A stretch of 64,000 nt of DNA, from positions 1,054,001 through 1,118,000 of the forward strand of contig JAPDOI010000039.1 of NCBI GenBank assembly GCA_029168955.1. The letters run 5' to 3'. Shown here piece by piece: positions 1-11,094 of the stretch. The notes beneath the pieces are model-generated. The model did no database searches. It saw only the letters and a program-made list of their open reading frames with translations, and had not been told where the DNA came from. This DNA comes from Aplectana chamaeleonis. Taxonomy: Eukaryota; Nematoda; Chromadorea; Rhabditida; Cosmocercidae. Numbering within the stretch: the first letter of the stretch is position 1; the number at the start of each line of letters is the position of its first letter. Position numbers and translations under genes: made by a program.

Positions 1-272
1 TACGGCGTCCGGCGCACTCCCAAATGGGTCCCACACACTTTCTACGGCGTCCTGCGCACTCCCAAATGGGTCCCACAGGCTTTCTACGGCGTCCGTCGCA
101 CTCCCATATGGGTCCCGCACACTTTCTAAGGCGTCCGGCGCACTCCCATATTTGTGTCACACACTTTCTACGGCGTCCTGCCACTCCCATATGGGTCCCA
201 CATATTTTCTACGGCGTCCTGCCACTCTCACCGTGTTCCCGTACGCCTTCTACGGCATCCTGCGCGCTCTTG
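1..272 (+). repeat. 42-bp minisatellite, left-edge array
   Basis: At least six units of 42 bp run in from the window edge. Each has the core CTTTCTACGGCGTCC followed by CACTCCCAxATGGGTCCC. Because 42 is a multiple of three, frames stay open and read as a 14-residue repeat (core FLRRPAHS). I take this as a by-product of the repeat, not a protein. A diverged second array lies at 63046-63430 in the same orientation. Confidence 0.9.
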
Positions 273-770
273 GAATCCTACTCACACCATACGGCGGTCC
301 GAAAAGTACTTCTAAGGTCTCGTCGAATTGGTACAGCGTGAAACCAAAACCGTCTCGAACAGGGCACAATCTTGTTTGGAAGCCTATCAGTAACTGTGTT
401 GATTTTCATTAGTTCATTTTTAAGGATAAGTGAGCGTCGGCTGGTTTGTATAAACATGTTTACTTGTTTTTGATTATCTTCGACCTCAATTTTGAGGTTC
501 CGCAAAAATTGAGTTTTTAACTCCAAATTTTAATAGGAGCGACCTGCATCCATTTCCAGCCTCCTGTCCAAAAATGAGCTTCCTAGCTCAATTTTAAGTG
601 TACCCACAAGTTGATGAACGCCAACTGAAAAAAAAGGAGAATAACACCAAAATCGAGCGGTTTTTTCAAATTTACTCGAAAACCAGCGAACCATTCCTAA
701 CCATTTTTGGGCGATAAAACCAACTTTTAGCGCTCTTTTCAATGCAATTTGGATCTAATTTCTAGGTTCA
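273..770 (+). repeat. Block flanking the 42-bp minisatellite (left copy)
   Basis: Non-coding sequence that follows the minisatellite and recurs after the right-edge array at 63431-63775. Shared landmarks are GTGTTGATTTTCATTAG, CCTCAATTTTGAGGTTCCGC and TGCATCCATTTC. Minisatellite plus block therefore form one composite repeat unit of unknown class. Confidence 0.75.
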
Positions 771-2019
771 CTCTGAACTCAGATTTCGAAAAAGCGGTTC
801 AGCGCGTGGCCAGTTCAAAACCAAATCTGGTGGGCGCTTCGCGCGCACCACAATATACGGGTTTAGCGTCAGAGATATCAATGTTTCGAATTTAGCCTTC
901 GTTTTTACGTAGAATACGCGCAGAATTTGCACTCTTGTAGCCTCGACACAAGAATATGCGGGTTTTTGCTATCGTAGCCAAAACCCGTAGTTTACCACTA
1001 CATGGAATGGGGCGGCGTTTCAGGCCGCGCCCTCGTAGGCATCTAGCTACTCAGACGTTCGCCGTTGTCTACAGGACGTCGATCCGCCCAGAACGAGCCA
1101 CCGCTAGCGAACAGGCAGTTCTACGCGGGGCTGTCCCGCTGTGCTGTTGAGCAGAAAGCGACGGGCTGTTAAACAGCCTATCGACCAGCAATCCCGCCGA
1201 GTGCCACAAATCGACCCAGACCGAGTTGTTGTCCACAGGACGTCGATTCGGGATGTCTTCGGCTGCGCAGGTCGATTGGCTGCTCTACAGAACATTATCA
1301 CGAAGATTGTGCCGTCCGAGTTCTCATTTTTGGTTATGTAAGATTTGCAATCCGTTTTTTTTTTGATGATGCTGTAGACTTCTATAGTAAATTTTCTCAT
1401 TTTTTGATTATGTGAGATCTGTGATTCGATTTTTAATAATGTCTTTCCGTGGAAGGGGTGTTTGACCTACTGAGAGGCGCACATCGCGGAGTTCCCGTGC
1501 TGGATCCGAAGGATTCCGTGGTTTACGGAGCTTTCAGCAATCGCCTTCGTGGGCAGTTTTCGGTTTGTTCCATCCGTTTATGTGTGTCCTTTGCGTCGTC
1601 GTTTTAAGATGTTTGAGAGGAATCTCTGATCATTCGGTGGTTTATTTACCCTGGTTCCCATCCATGTTGTGAATACTCGAGGAGAGGTAAATGTAACGAG
1701 AAGAAAAAATGTAGATGTAAAAAAAATAAGCGTAATTAGCCGATATCACCACTTCTGGTTAACAAGGCAAGCCATTTTAGCGTAGTCCGGAATGAGAGAA
1801 ATGGAAAACATTGCTGCGTGCTCAAAAAAAATCGCCGCATTCGAAGCGTGGCGAATATTTATCCAGCTCGAGTGACCACACCCATTGAAAGGGTGTATTG
1901 CAGGAACCCGTGCTCCAAACAGCAGCACGTGCTGCAAATTTTTACCGGAGGAGCGCGTGCTGCAAGGATGTTCAGCGTTATCGTAGCAGCACATCGGCAC
2001 GCGACGCTGCCGGCACACC
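771..2019. other. No gene recognised
   Basis: Moderately GC-rich DNA with only short open frames. A segment around 1050-1090 (CGTTGTCTACAGGACG) recurs inverted near 4410-4450, and a related piece lies near 1225-1250. I see no coding or RNA gene that can be defended. Confidence 0.5.
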
Positions 2020-2127
2020 GACATGCAACTCGACAAGCTCGTCGAGTACCATCTGGAACCGCGAGTGGTTGGACGAGGCCTCCAGCGGCTGGGCGAGCAA
2101 AGCACCACAAACTCGGGTAATTGAACC
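2020..2127 (-). pseudogene. SL1-like RNA sequence (copy 1)
   Basis: On the minus strand the 22 nt at 2127-2106 begin GGTTCAATTACCCGAGTT and differ from nematode SL1 at three positions. They are followed at once by GT, as in a spliced-leader RNA donor. A CGAG/CTCG pair can enclose the donor. I see no clear Sm-type site downstream, so this is more likely a pseudogene or an SL-derived repeat than an active gene. The downstream GC-rich sequence resembles that of the copy at 49408. Confidence 0.4.
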
Positions 2128-2149
2128 AGCGAGGCTGCCGCTTTTTTTA

Positions 2150-2290
2150 CGAAGTATTCAAATTTCGAATATATTTCGGAAGTCCGTTTTTGAAATATTC
2201 GAATATTATTCGAAAACCAAAGTTTTCGAATTATGAATGATTAGAAATACCAAAAATCATTCGAATATTTTCGAATATGACAATTCGGTC
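2150..2290. repeat. TTCGAATA word repeat
   Basis: AT-rich block built from imperfect TTCGAATA/TATTCGAA words, self-complementary throughout. Related blocks lie at 48706-48926 and 50745-50955. Confidence 0.75.
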
Positions 2291-2754
2291 CGAAGTATAC
2301 CAAATAGCCAACCTGGGAAAAATTGGGACTGGAAGAAACATTTTAGTTTTTGAGGTCCGCCTACCGTTCTGAGGTTTATTCGTTAGTGAATGATAAGGCT
2401 GTTTAGAAATAAACGTGTTCTTGGCGAATTTTCCTATACTTTATTCTATCAGGTCATTTCCATCAAAATAATCGTCAAAATGCTCAGTTCTGCTGACGCC
2501 TCCTAGATTTCTTTCTGATGCAGTTATTTAGCAAGCACAATCTTAATTCCGCGTCGAATTTGAACAGCAAGGTAGGTTGATGCAGAATTCCTAGGTTTAG
2601 CACTTTACTATTTCTTGACGCGGGCTGAACGCTAGCCAATTTTGCAAAGTTTATTCCTGATTGATTGTCAAATTGATCTGTCTCTTTTGTTATTAATCTT
2701 TTCACATATAATAAATAGGATAAATGGTTGCGCTGCTTGTTCTGATTTCATGCG
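2291..2754. other. No feature recognised
   Basis: AT-rich sequence with short open frames only; no repeat partner or RNA gene found by eye. Confidence 0.5.
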
Positions 2755-3575
2755 CTAGAAATTTCCTTTTAATATGCCAGAATTTTGCCAATTCACGACA
2801 CAAAAATTTCGGAGTTTCAAATAAATTTTGAACTGTAAAATATACTAAACGCCACGTTTTTTCGCCCAAACTTCACAAATGGTTTACCCAGGGCTATTCA
2901 CACGAATCTCGAGCTTTCTTTCGCTTTTTGGAGGTATAGTGGTTATACAGGGGTAATTTCAAAATTGCGAAACACGCGCGAGTAACGAAAACTGCGCCCA
3001 AGGCTCGTGATTCGACCCTCAAATTATGTTAGTATGTATATCTAAGGATCGAATCACAAGGCATGTTGATCGAATCCTCACCGTGGGTGTGGCTGAGGAG
3101 CATTTCGGCTGGCACATGCGCCGCGCGCGACGGAAAAACGCAGCGCGCGTCGTCGTTATTGGGGCGCGTTAATCTGGACTCGCTAAAAAAATGGTTGGCG
3201 CTCGATGAACGCGCCCCAAGGACGACGACGCGAGCAGCGTTTCTACGTCGCATGTGGCGCGTGTGCCAGCCGAACTGCTCCATAGCCACACCCGCGGTGT
3301 GGATTCGATCATCATGCCGAATCACGAGCCTTAGGCGCAGTTTTCGATTCTCGCGCGTGTTTCGCAATTACGGATTCACCCCTGTAGTAACCACTTGACC
3401 TCCTAAAAGCGAAAGACGGCCTGAAGTTTGTGTCAATAGCTCTGAGTAAACCCTCTGCGAAGTTTGGGCGGAAAAAACACCGCGTTGAGCATTTCTATGG
3501 AGCAAAAATTATTTGGAAACTCTCAAATTTTTGTGTCGTAATTTGGCAAAATTCTAGCATATTAAGGGAAATTCC
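2755..3575. mobile_element. Large foldback element containing an inner foldback
   Basis: Outer arms 2755-3015 and 3318-3575 are inverted, diverged copies of each other; landmarks are CGACACAAAAATTT, the GCGAAAG hexamer region and AACACGCGCGAG. Inside, 3058-3185 and 3208-3328 form a second inverted pair (TGGCTGAGGAGC against GCTCCATAGCCACA, and GGGGCGCGTT against AACGCGCCCC). The inner foldback family recurs at 5195-5758. No coding capacity: a non-autonomous palindromic transposon, possibly one inserted in another. Confidence 0.75.
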
Positions 3576-3902
3576 TTGCAGATTACAGTCGAAAATTCAC
3601 CCGTAATACGGGGGAATCCTGGTGATTTACGGGACAGTTTTCCAGCAGATTTCGAGAGATTCCTCGTAGATCACGAAAGAAGTGTGGCAGATTACTAGAG
3701 AATTACGGTAGATTACTTGAAAACTACCGATATTCTCGGGAGAAATTCCGCCAGAAAGGAGAGGTAAAGTATTCGAATTTCCGGAAAATCTGGTAGAATT
3801 TTTTTGCTGAGGTCGCTAAAATGGCTTTCCCATCCAGTAGTATATAACGACTGTGACTAAGCAGTAGAGTGTTGTCCGCATAAGGACGTCATTAATAAAA
3901 TA

Positions 3903-4053
3903 ATGTAACGTCGGCATGGATCCTAATGAGACTGCGTTTACTATTGAAGGTTGGCGCAAACTCGGTGCCATATGCTACAACCTAGGTGCACCGAGTTTGC
4001 GCCAACCTCCAAAGAGGAACGTAAAGTCTCTTCAGGATCCACGCCGATGTTAG
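3903..4053. mobile_element. Short foldback MITE, copy 1
   Basis: About 150 bp with inverted ends TAACGTCGGCATGGATCC and GGATCCACGCCGATGTTA. The centre is a tight hairpin in which GGTTGGCGCAAACTCGGTGC pairs fully with a downstream copy across a ~17-nt loop. A second copy lies at 28541-28694. The central hairpin resembles a small-RNA precursor, but that is only a shape argument. Confidence 0.8.
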
Positions 4054-5194
4054 TTTTTCTCTAGAAAATTTGGTTGAGAGCGTCCAATTTCTCTGTTCCG
4101 TTTAGATAGGACCCGAAATAGAAACAAATCGAGCCTCATTATCAAGTTTCTTCAGGTGATAAACCCACTTTCGATTGGTGACGTCATAAGGCGGCTGACG
4201 CTTCACTGGGATGGTGATATCAGGTCTACGGGATGTTGATAGGATGTGAACGCGGAATCGGGGATCTAGACCCTCCTCCGGTGGTATGTCTAACCCAAGA
4301 GCGTTTCCGCGGATAGGTTGTCTACGGCACCATGGAGAGGGGCGACGGGCAGTTCTCGAGGGGCGATATCTGCCCTTTCTGGATGTCTACAGGGAGCATT
4401 GCGTGAGGTGACATCTCATCCGTGTCCTGTAGACAACGGTGAACGTCTGAGTACGCGTTGGCAGAGATGTTAGGACGAAGATCAATCGAGCTGGGATCCC
4501 GTGTTTCCAGCGCGATAATCTGTAAGCTGCAAGCTGCGACAGCGGCTCTCCACGGATAGAAACTTCATTCGGATGAGGGCAGTACTTTCCACAGATCATT
4601 TTTCTGAAGAGCCAAAGAAAGCCGTTTGTGTATCTGAAACAATCGCCATGCTTTCTTACCAATGGTAAGTACTAAATACGCATAATTTTATCTGTACTCG
4701 CATAACCAGAGAAAAGCTGTTCTTTGAAGCAACTAAGTTATTTCACGAAGAGTAACTGTACCGTTTTGCACCTCGCAATGCAGAAAGGAAAGCTATTTTC
4801 AAGAAATAGTTTCTTATTGTAGACCACCCTACATTCCGATCATTCTCTTTCTGTAATAAAAATTTCTGTCGTGCCCCAAATTAACTTTTCAGTAAGACAC
4901 CCTTCTTACGGAATACTAGGTAGTATTCACTCACGTGGCTTAGTGCGCTGTATCCTTTAGATTCACCATGGGTAATCCAATATATGCCGTGACATCATTT
5001 TCAGATTCAAGCGCGAGAGTAGCACCATAAAAATCAGGAAAGCCGGTTAAAAGTAAGAATAATCAAGTATTATAAGCTGACAGGTTCAGAAAGAGGATAT
5101 CATTCAGGAACAATTCTCCTTTTCTTCTAACGAGGGAAGTATACAAATCGTAGCTCGGATTTGCGGAAACGAATTGTAATGCTAGTATCTCTCG
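4054..5194. other. No gene recognised
   Basis: Contains a short inverted match (about 4410-4450) to the 1050-1090 segment. Nothing else stands out. Confidence 0.45.
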
Positions 5195-5758
5195 GCATGT
5201 GTATCGAATCCACACCACGGGTGTGGCTAAGGAGCAGATTGGCTAGCACACGCGACGCGCGACGGAAAAAACGCTGTGCGCGCTCATCGTCCTTGGGGCG
5301 CGTTAACCGAAGACCTTCAAAAAAATGTCGTTGTCCCATTGTAGCCGTCCCCCTTTATCATTTTTTGCGTTTTTTTGTTTTTTGTTTTTAATGTGCTTTT
5401 TTAGACGCAATGCTTCTCATGCCATCGTTTCAATGGAATTCGCACTTTGTATACAAGTTTTCTTCGAGTTCTTCTTTTCAATATAATCATCTTCCATTTT
5501 GGAGCGCAACGGGAGATGATGATATTGATTCCGACGCCGACCCTACGTCTGACACATCAACCTACATGAACAAAATGCAAAAAAAAACGATAAAGGGGAA
5601 CGGCTTAAATGGAACAATAACAACTTTTTTGAGTTCCTTCGGTTAACTCGCCCCAAGGACTATGAGCGCGCACAGCGTTTTACCGTCGCGCGCGTCGTGT
5701 GTACCAGCCGAACTGCTCCTTAGCCACACCCGCGGTGTGGATTCGATCCACATGCCGT
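5195..5758. mobile_element. Foldback element copy 2, loop expanded
   Basis: Arms 5195-5318 and 5645-5758 are inverted copies of each other and match the inner foldback at 3058-3328 (CCACACCACGGGTGTGGCTA, and CTTGGGGCGCGTTAAC against GTTAACTCGCCCCAAGG). About 320 bp of unrelated loop sequence is present here and absent at 3.1 kb, so the loop was either gained here or lost there. Confidence 0.75.
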
Positions 5759-5883
5759 ATCTCTCGGGCATCTATAGTAAAACTGCGCAGTAGAACCTCT
5801 CGAGCCGCTGGTTCAGAAATTTTATGAGCCCAGAACTGTCGTTTTTTGTGCTTCTTGTCGCATTCAAAACGCTCAGTATACCT

Positions 5884-6812
5884 TCGCAAATCTGGAAACG
5901 GACCTCATGATCGTATTCAGCGGCCAAAACAACCCCACCGAAGAAAGTTCGGGTAAAAGCAGATATTCCGGACCCTGTGCGGACTGATTGCGTTTTGGAC
6001 TTGAACGAATTTTCGGTTGAGTGCTTACTTATATCGAGTAGGGATTCTGAATGCGCTTCAGGAAAATGTTCCAGATTTACCTAAAAATTCCTCCAGAGGG
6101 GTTTTTCGGAGCGCTGATCACGAATCTGAGGTTCATTTGTCAATTTTGCGAGATTTTCGGCTTGAATCGCTGAAAGCATTCCAGCGGGGGAACTTTTTTA
6201 GTGAAGAACGGCACTTTCGAGTTTTGCGGATTTCATCGATGGATGTGTTTCAAAATCATTTTCTGAAGGTGATTCGAAGTGCTCAACACGACTCCGAAAT
6301 CTGTTTACCGATTTTCTACAGATTGCGGTGGGTATACGGTAACTCTCTCAAAGTTTCAGAATTGACTCAAAATTTGTATGCGGGAGTTATTCGGCGTGGT
6401 GCATACCAATTTGATTTCCATTTGCTGGTTTTCGAATTACTAGGGTAGGATTTGCCCTCCTAAATGGTCTATTAACTACCGTAACCTGCAGTGAACCTCA
6501 GAATTTCGACAAGCAGGCCCAAGATTCGTTTTCAGCACACTAGGTTACCCCTAAATACAAGTTTTGAGCGGAATGAGAATTTTTTTGAAAACATCCCGAA
6601 AAATTTCTGATGATTTCCTATTCGCAAAATTCAAAAAACGCTCATAACTTTTTTAAATCAGCAGCTCGGAGCGGGGTACTTCAAAATTTTACAATAGATG
6701 CTCAAGAGATACTAGCAATACGATTTTTTTCCGCAGGTCCAACATACGCTTTGTATACTTCCCTTGTCAGTAATCTATTCAAAGTTGCGCACGATGTGGG
6801 GCGAAGCAAATA
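5884..6812 (+). repeat. ~0.93-kb dispersed repeat, copy 1
   Basis: Matches 57946-58880 along its length. Landmarks are GGAAACGGACCTCAT, GCGTTTTGGACTTG, ACGAATTTTCGGTTG and ACGCTTTGTATACTTCCCTTG. It holds an open frame of 143 codons at 6017-6448 that is not preserved in the other copy, so I do not call a gene. Class unknown. Confidence 0.75.
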
Positions 6813-6985
6813 AAGTTGGAAGCAAGTTGAAAGCGATAAGCTGTGTTCATGATTCAAGATGCTGCTACTGGCGTTTCAAATCTTAACCTAGCGAAGTTAA
6901 AAATCACTCACGGTGTCGTCAACGTGTTGTCACAAAGCGCATTGATATCGGGTCTCCTTTCTATCACACAATGACGTGCTGTTAA

Positions 6986-7470
6986 AGGCAGTGTTCACGA
7001 TAAAAAATGTGTTTCAGCTTCCACTAGGAATGGGTAGTGGAGGGGCATACTGTATCGCTGACGTCGAAAGAACGCATGAAAACAAGCCAGGAAAAGCTCC
7101 AAAAGAGCCCGAAGTTGCCACTTCGAGCGCAAGGCAAACCCCGAAAGCGCATCACACGCCCACCGACGTGAACAAACGAATGCTCGAAATCGTCAGATGA
7201 GCGATGATTTCCAATCATTAGCCCCGTTCTTCCCTTCATTCTCAACTTCTCTCTCCACTCAGGTCAGTTCGCATAGATCGGCTGCAAAAGACGGAAGTTA
7301 CAAGCCTCGGACAACTCGTCCACCATTTTCCTTAGCTCAATCTTTGAGGGACCATAACTCCGTTCCCAAAAGGTCTCGAACGACTTCAGAGACATCATTA
7401 GAATCAGCATGGGGCGCTTCTCAAGATAGGTGGAAAAACAAAAAAAACGATTTTCATCGTGAACACTGCC
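6986..7470 (+). mobile_element. TTAA MITE family B, copy 1
   Basis: 485 bp bounded by inverted ends AGGCAGTGTTCACGAT and ATCGTGAACACTGCCT, each flanked by TTAA (6982-6985 and 7471-7474). The interior matches 32405-32889 directly and 27914-28432 inverted (shared AGACGGAAGTTACAAGCC). No transposase; a non-autonomous DNA transposon. Confidence 0.88.
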
Positions 7471-7559
7471 TTTAAGATGTGCCTCTGCGAGATCAGAACA
7501 CCACTGCAGATAGCCATAGTCTGGCTGATTTCTGCAAGACTTGCATATAAATGGAATAC

Positions 7560-9060
7560 ACATTGTGCGTTTGATATACAGTACCGCGCATATTTTTTGC
7601 CAAAACGGCGTTTTGCGGCGTTTTTTGCTCGCAGAAAGCGCCGCATCTCGTTTTAAAGGCAGTGGTCGCGCTCAAGTATGCTCGTCTTCTTTTCCTCTCT
7701 AAGCCCTTTTCTGGGTATAGAGTAGTAGAACCTTTAAGAAAAAATCGCGAAAAAAAAACGCTGTTCTAGGCCAACTTTGAAGCCTGAACTTCCTTGTCTT
7801 TTGATGGTGGACGAGCCCACCCCACATCATCGGCATCGTTGATGTCTAGTATCAAGAACATCAGCTGGCTTGAAACTGAATTTCAACCAATGAATTTTCG
7901 GATTTATGTACACATCTAGTTGAAAATATTGACTGAAGTGCTTGCACTCATTGTTCAACTGCTTTATTAGGTAAATTTGCATTTATTTCTTTGTCTGAGT
8001 GTCGATGATTTTCGACTGCTTGGCATGAGACTGTGATCTTTCTGTGCACGTGTGCCCGAACTGAAAGTTTAGAGTCTTAATAACTCTAATTATAGCCCGT
8101 TTCTCACCGCGCTACCTTCATAATTTTGAGCTGTTTTTGATCTGAGCTGATTTTGTAGATTTTTCGATAAAGTTTTTCATCGCGACCACTGCCTTTAACT
8201 TGCTTCAGAATGGACCAAAATCAAATTTGAAGATATTTTTGGTTTACACTAAACGAGAGGATTGCAACGGTGTATAGAAGTGTAAGTTTTATGCAAATTT
8301 TCAGTCTTTATTCCAGAAAAAAAAACGTGTTTCCAGCCCAATTTTTTCAATTTTTTAGATTTTCCCGTGTAAAACATGCCATGGCGGACGTGTCAAATGA
8401 AAAATAGGAAGCTCTCAAATAAATTCTGACTAGGATTATGCATTTCATTTTATGTGGACTTTTTTATACACGCTTTCAAGGCCCACAATGACTGGACCTC
8501 CATAACACCAATTTTTCAAAGAATTATAACTTTTGTAGAACATGCTTGCTTGGAACTATGAAGCATTCATTAAACTCCTCTCCTGACGTAGCATCCGAGC
8601 GGTGACAATCATTCGACTGCCGCCCCGAATTTAGGCAGTTGTTTTCGGAAAACTTCGAATTTCCAGTTATTCGTTACAAACTTTTCAGCATTCCCAGCGT
8701 TACAACAATTGTATTGGTCTTTATGAAGTTCAAGATAGGCAAATTAGGTGGAGTGTGGTGACTCTACCCGTATTTTTACCCTTGTAGAGCTAGAGACGCT
8801 CCCACCCGTAATTTTCTGTAGCATCACAGCTTTGATAGCTGCATTTAGTATTTTACCCGGTTTTAAGCTTCCAATCTTAGTCCTCCGCCAAGTGACAAAG
8901 TCCAAATTGCAAGGACTTTCTGAACGCTTCTGATTACCAAGTCCCGTCCTTCATTCTGATTAAAATTCGCAATTTTCTCCGACTTCCAAAAGTAAAACTT
9001 CGCAAACGTCTCACCAGCGACCTTGGCCAAGAGCCATGGTCAGAGGACCCTTTCGCCCGT
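7560..9060 (+). repeat. Dispersed repeat R1, copy a (split by a MITE)
   Basis: Matches 59928-61100 and, inverted, 12515-13490. It runs from TACAGTACCGCGCATATTTT through the GGCGTTTTTT tract, is cut at 7653-7656 by a family-A MITE, and resumes at 8199 with CTTGCTTCAGAA. Later landmarks are CCCGTGTAAAACATGCCATG, GCATCCGAGCGGT and GTCTCACCAGCGACC. No conserved frame; class unknown. Confidence 0.8.
7657..8194 (+). mobile_element. TTAA MITE family A, copy 1
   Basis: 538 bp with ends AGGCAGTGGTCGCG and CGCGACCACTGCCT, flanked by TTAA at 7653-7656 and 8195-8198. Interior matches 28714-29262 and 43808-44353 (shared TGGTGGACGAGCCCA and CATCATCGGCA). R1 copy c keeps a single TTAA at the matching point (13424-13427), which is the empty site. 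Confidence 0.92.
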
Positions 9061-9068
9061 TCCAGACC

Positions 9069-9187
9069 AGGGATGTGCGGCAATTTCCGTTTGCCGTTTG
9101 CCGTTTGTCGTTTGCCGGCCATTTTTGGGACTTTTTTGCCGTTTGTCGTTTGCCGAAATTTTTGTTATTTTTCCGGCAAAACTCGGC
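9069..9187 (+). repeat. Capped word repeat, TTTGCCG type
   Basis: Starts with the cap AGGGATGTGCGG, then TTTGCCG/TTTGTCG words, a central GGCCATTTTTGGGAC, then more of the same words. The same plan with other words is seen at 11466, 46640, 46883, 48575, 52460 and 57205. Confidence 0.8.
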
Positions 9188-9293
9188 AAAGCATTGAGAG
9201 GAAACGTCGCCTATGCTCGCGGCCATGTAGGCACCAGGGGTAATCCGATTATCCGTTGTTCGCTTAACCGTTATCCGGGGTTTTGACTTACCT

Positions 9294-10075
9294 GGGGTGG
9301 TAGCAAATGGGTTTGAAAACGCGAGTTACTCTGAGAGAATCATTCGCGCTAGTACCGTGTTGCTCCCGCGATCCGCGATGGTACCGTGTTTGTTTCCCCC
9401 TAGTCCGCGATCCGCGTCCGTTCCGCGATAGTTACCTAATCGACCTATACGTTGCCTTTCTCGTGCTCGTACAATGATGGTTCCGCGATCTTTACCAAGT
9501 TTAGCGCGCTAGTACCGTGGTGAACTCGCGATCCGCGATGGTACCGTGATCGTTCCCCCCGGTTCCGCGCTCTCATGCTGTAAATATTTCTAAAGCAGCG
9601 CGAAATACCGCACGGACAATACCTTATAGCTTCATGTTGATCTGACAGGCGACACCCGTTCGGCTGAAACACCGAGAGGGCATGAATGCGGTACGATCAG
9701 TGGTGGAGGCTGGCCAAATCTCGCGATCGTCCCGCGATAGTTCCGGGCTCAGTTCATCGCTGTTGTTAGATTTAACACCCAAAATACATAGATGTATAGA
9801 CGCGATTCGCCCTCAATGTTGGAACTGGTAGAATCTCGCGATCGTTCCGCGACAGCCCCGGGCTCGATTCCTCGCGTTTCCGCGGAGGAGCACGGCGGGA
9901 GCATCGATGAACGAACGCGGTACGCTCTCGGTTTGAGACTGGCAGAATCTCGCGATTGTTCCGCGATAGCCCCATGCTAGTATCCTCTCGTCTCCTGCCA
10001 GAAACCGGGTGGATTCTATCCGTGAACGATCGCGGGGAATTTTCTCAGAGTAACTCGAGGTAAGTTCTCGGTAAA
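9294..10075 (+). mobile_element. GC-rich TIR element with 115-bp tandem units
   Basis: Begins GGGGTGGTAGCAAATGG, the same end motif as the element at 22430. An inner inverted pair GAGTTACTCTGAGAGAAT (about 9317) and TTTTCTCAGAGTAACTC (about 10038) bounds a body rich in CCGCGAT words. Three units of about 115 bp each begin TCTCGCGATxGT near 9718, 9833 and 9948. No coding frame is credible. The outer right end is not clear. Confidence 0.6.
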
Positions 10076-10273
10076 CTGCCGCAAAACACAAGTTTTTTAT
10101 TTGACGCATGCCACGTTGTGAGCCACTAGATACTCACAGTATAAAAAAATTTCCCAAAAAAGGTTCATTCTGTCTTTTTTGGAAAAGGTATTGGTTAAGA
10201 AAAAAGATCTTAAGATTTTTGAACTCTTCTCAGATCGCGGTAAGTTCGCGCAAAACTGCAACTTAAGGCGAGC

Positions 10274-10405
10274 CGACAGAGAAATCGGAAATAGTGTGTG
10301 AATGAGGAAAAAGATGGATAGCTTTCAAAAAAGTCCTCCGCAGGACGTTTTAGAAAGCTATCCATCTTTTTCTTTATTCGTATACTATTTCCATTTTCAC
10401 TGTCA
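10274..10405. mobile_element. Hairpin MITE of ~130 bp
   Basis: Nearly continuous inverted arms of about 60 bp. The inner stem AAAGATGGATAGCTTTC pairs with GAAAGCTATCCATCTTT, closing on GTCCT/AGGAC. Short enough to be a small non-autonomous transposon or a long RNA hairpin. Confidence 0.75.
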
Positions 10406-10992
10406 TCTCGCGTTCATTTGACAGTAGATAGTCCAACTCCAATGTGGTGCTTTAGTTTCTGTTCCAGAGTTTCGACAGATTCTGGTGTAGCTAGACTCTG
10501 GTTCATTTCGAGTGAACTCCTGTATTCGAATATCACAGCGAGGAGCGGTAGCTGTTTTGTCAAAACCACCTTATCACTGGTTATATTTCACCGAGGCCCA
10601 CCGTTCCGCTGCTGGTGGTAATCGAAATCGACAGGTCACTAAAGATTTTTCAGAGTCAAAACAGGAGCAGGAAGCATTTGTACGACACAGAAGCATTTGT
10701 GCAACACACGTGGGCAGGGACACTGAAAAAGTATGCCGCGGCAGTGACAGGAAAGAACCGCGACCCTCGACTGTGCCGCGATAGTTCCACGGTAGTACCG
10801 CAGCAGCTCCGTGATGATTACTGTGCCGTGGAGATTCTGTTGCAGTGCCTTGAAGGTCGACAACGCCGCGACATTGCCCTGACAGTACCGCTGCAGTTCC
10901 GTGTTGGAACTGCACGAATTCCGCGAGGCTGCGTCAGCAAATTCGCGTCAAGTACTATTCACTGTTATGTGTGGTAGAACGAGGTGGTTGCT

Positions 10993-11014
10993 GGTTCAAT
11001 AGCCCGAATTTGAC
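10993..11014 (+). pseudogene. SL1-like sequence, degenerate (copy 2)
   Basis: 22 nt beginning GGTTCAATAGCCCGAATT, with six differences from SL1, followed immediately by GT at 11015. The donor stem is not kept. Upstream GTTGCTG is shared with the copy at 15050. Likely a decayed member of the family. Confidence 0.3.
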
Positions 11015-11094
11015 GTACATCCCGTATATCCTGGGTCTCAATAACGGGGATACATTCTGTCCCTATCAGACAGATGACACCGCAGGTAAGTTTT

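Noticed and set aside
6017..6448. 143-codon frame as a host gene
   Set aside because: It lies in a dispersed repeat and is disrupted in the copy at 57946-58849.
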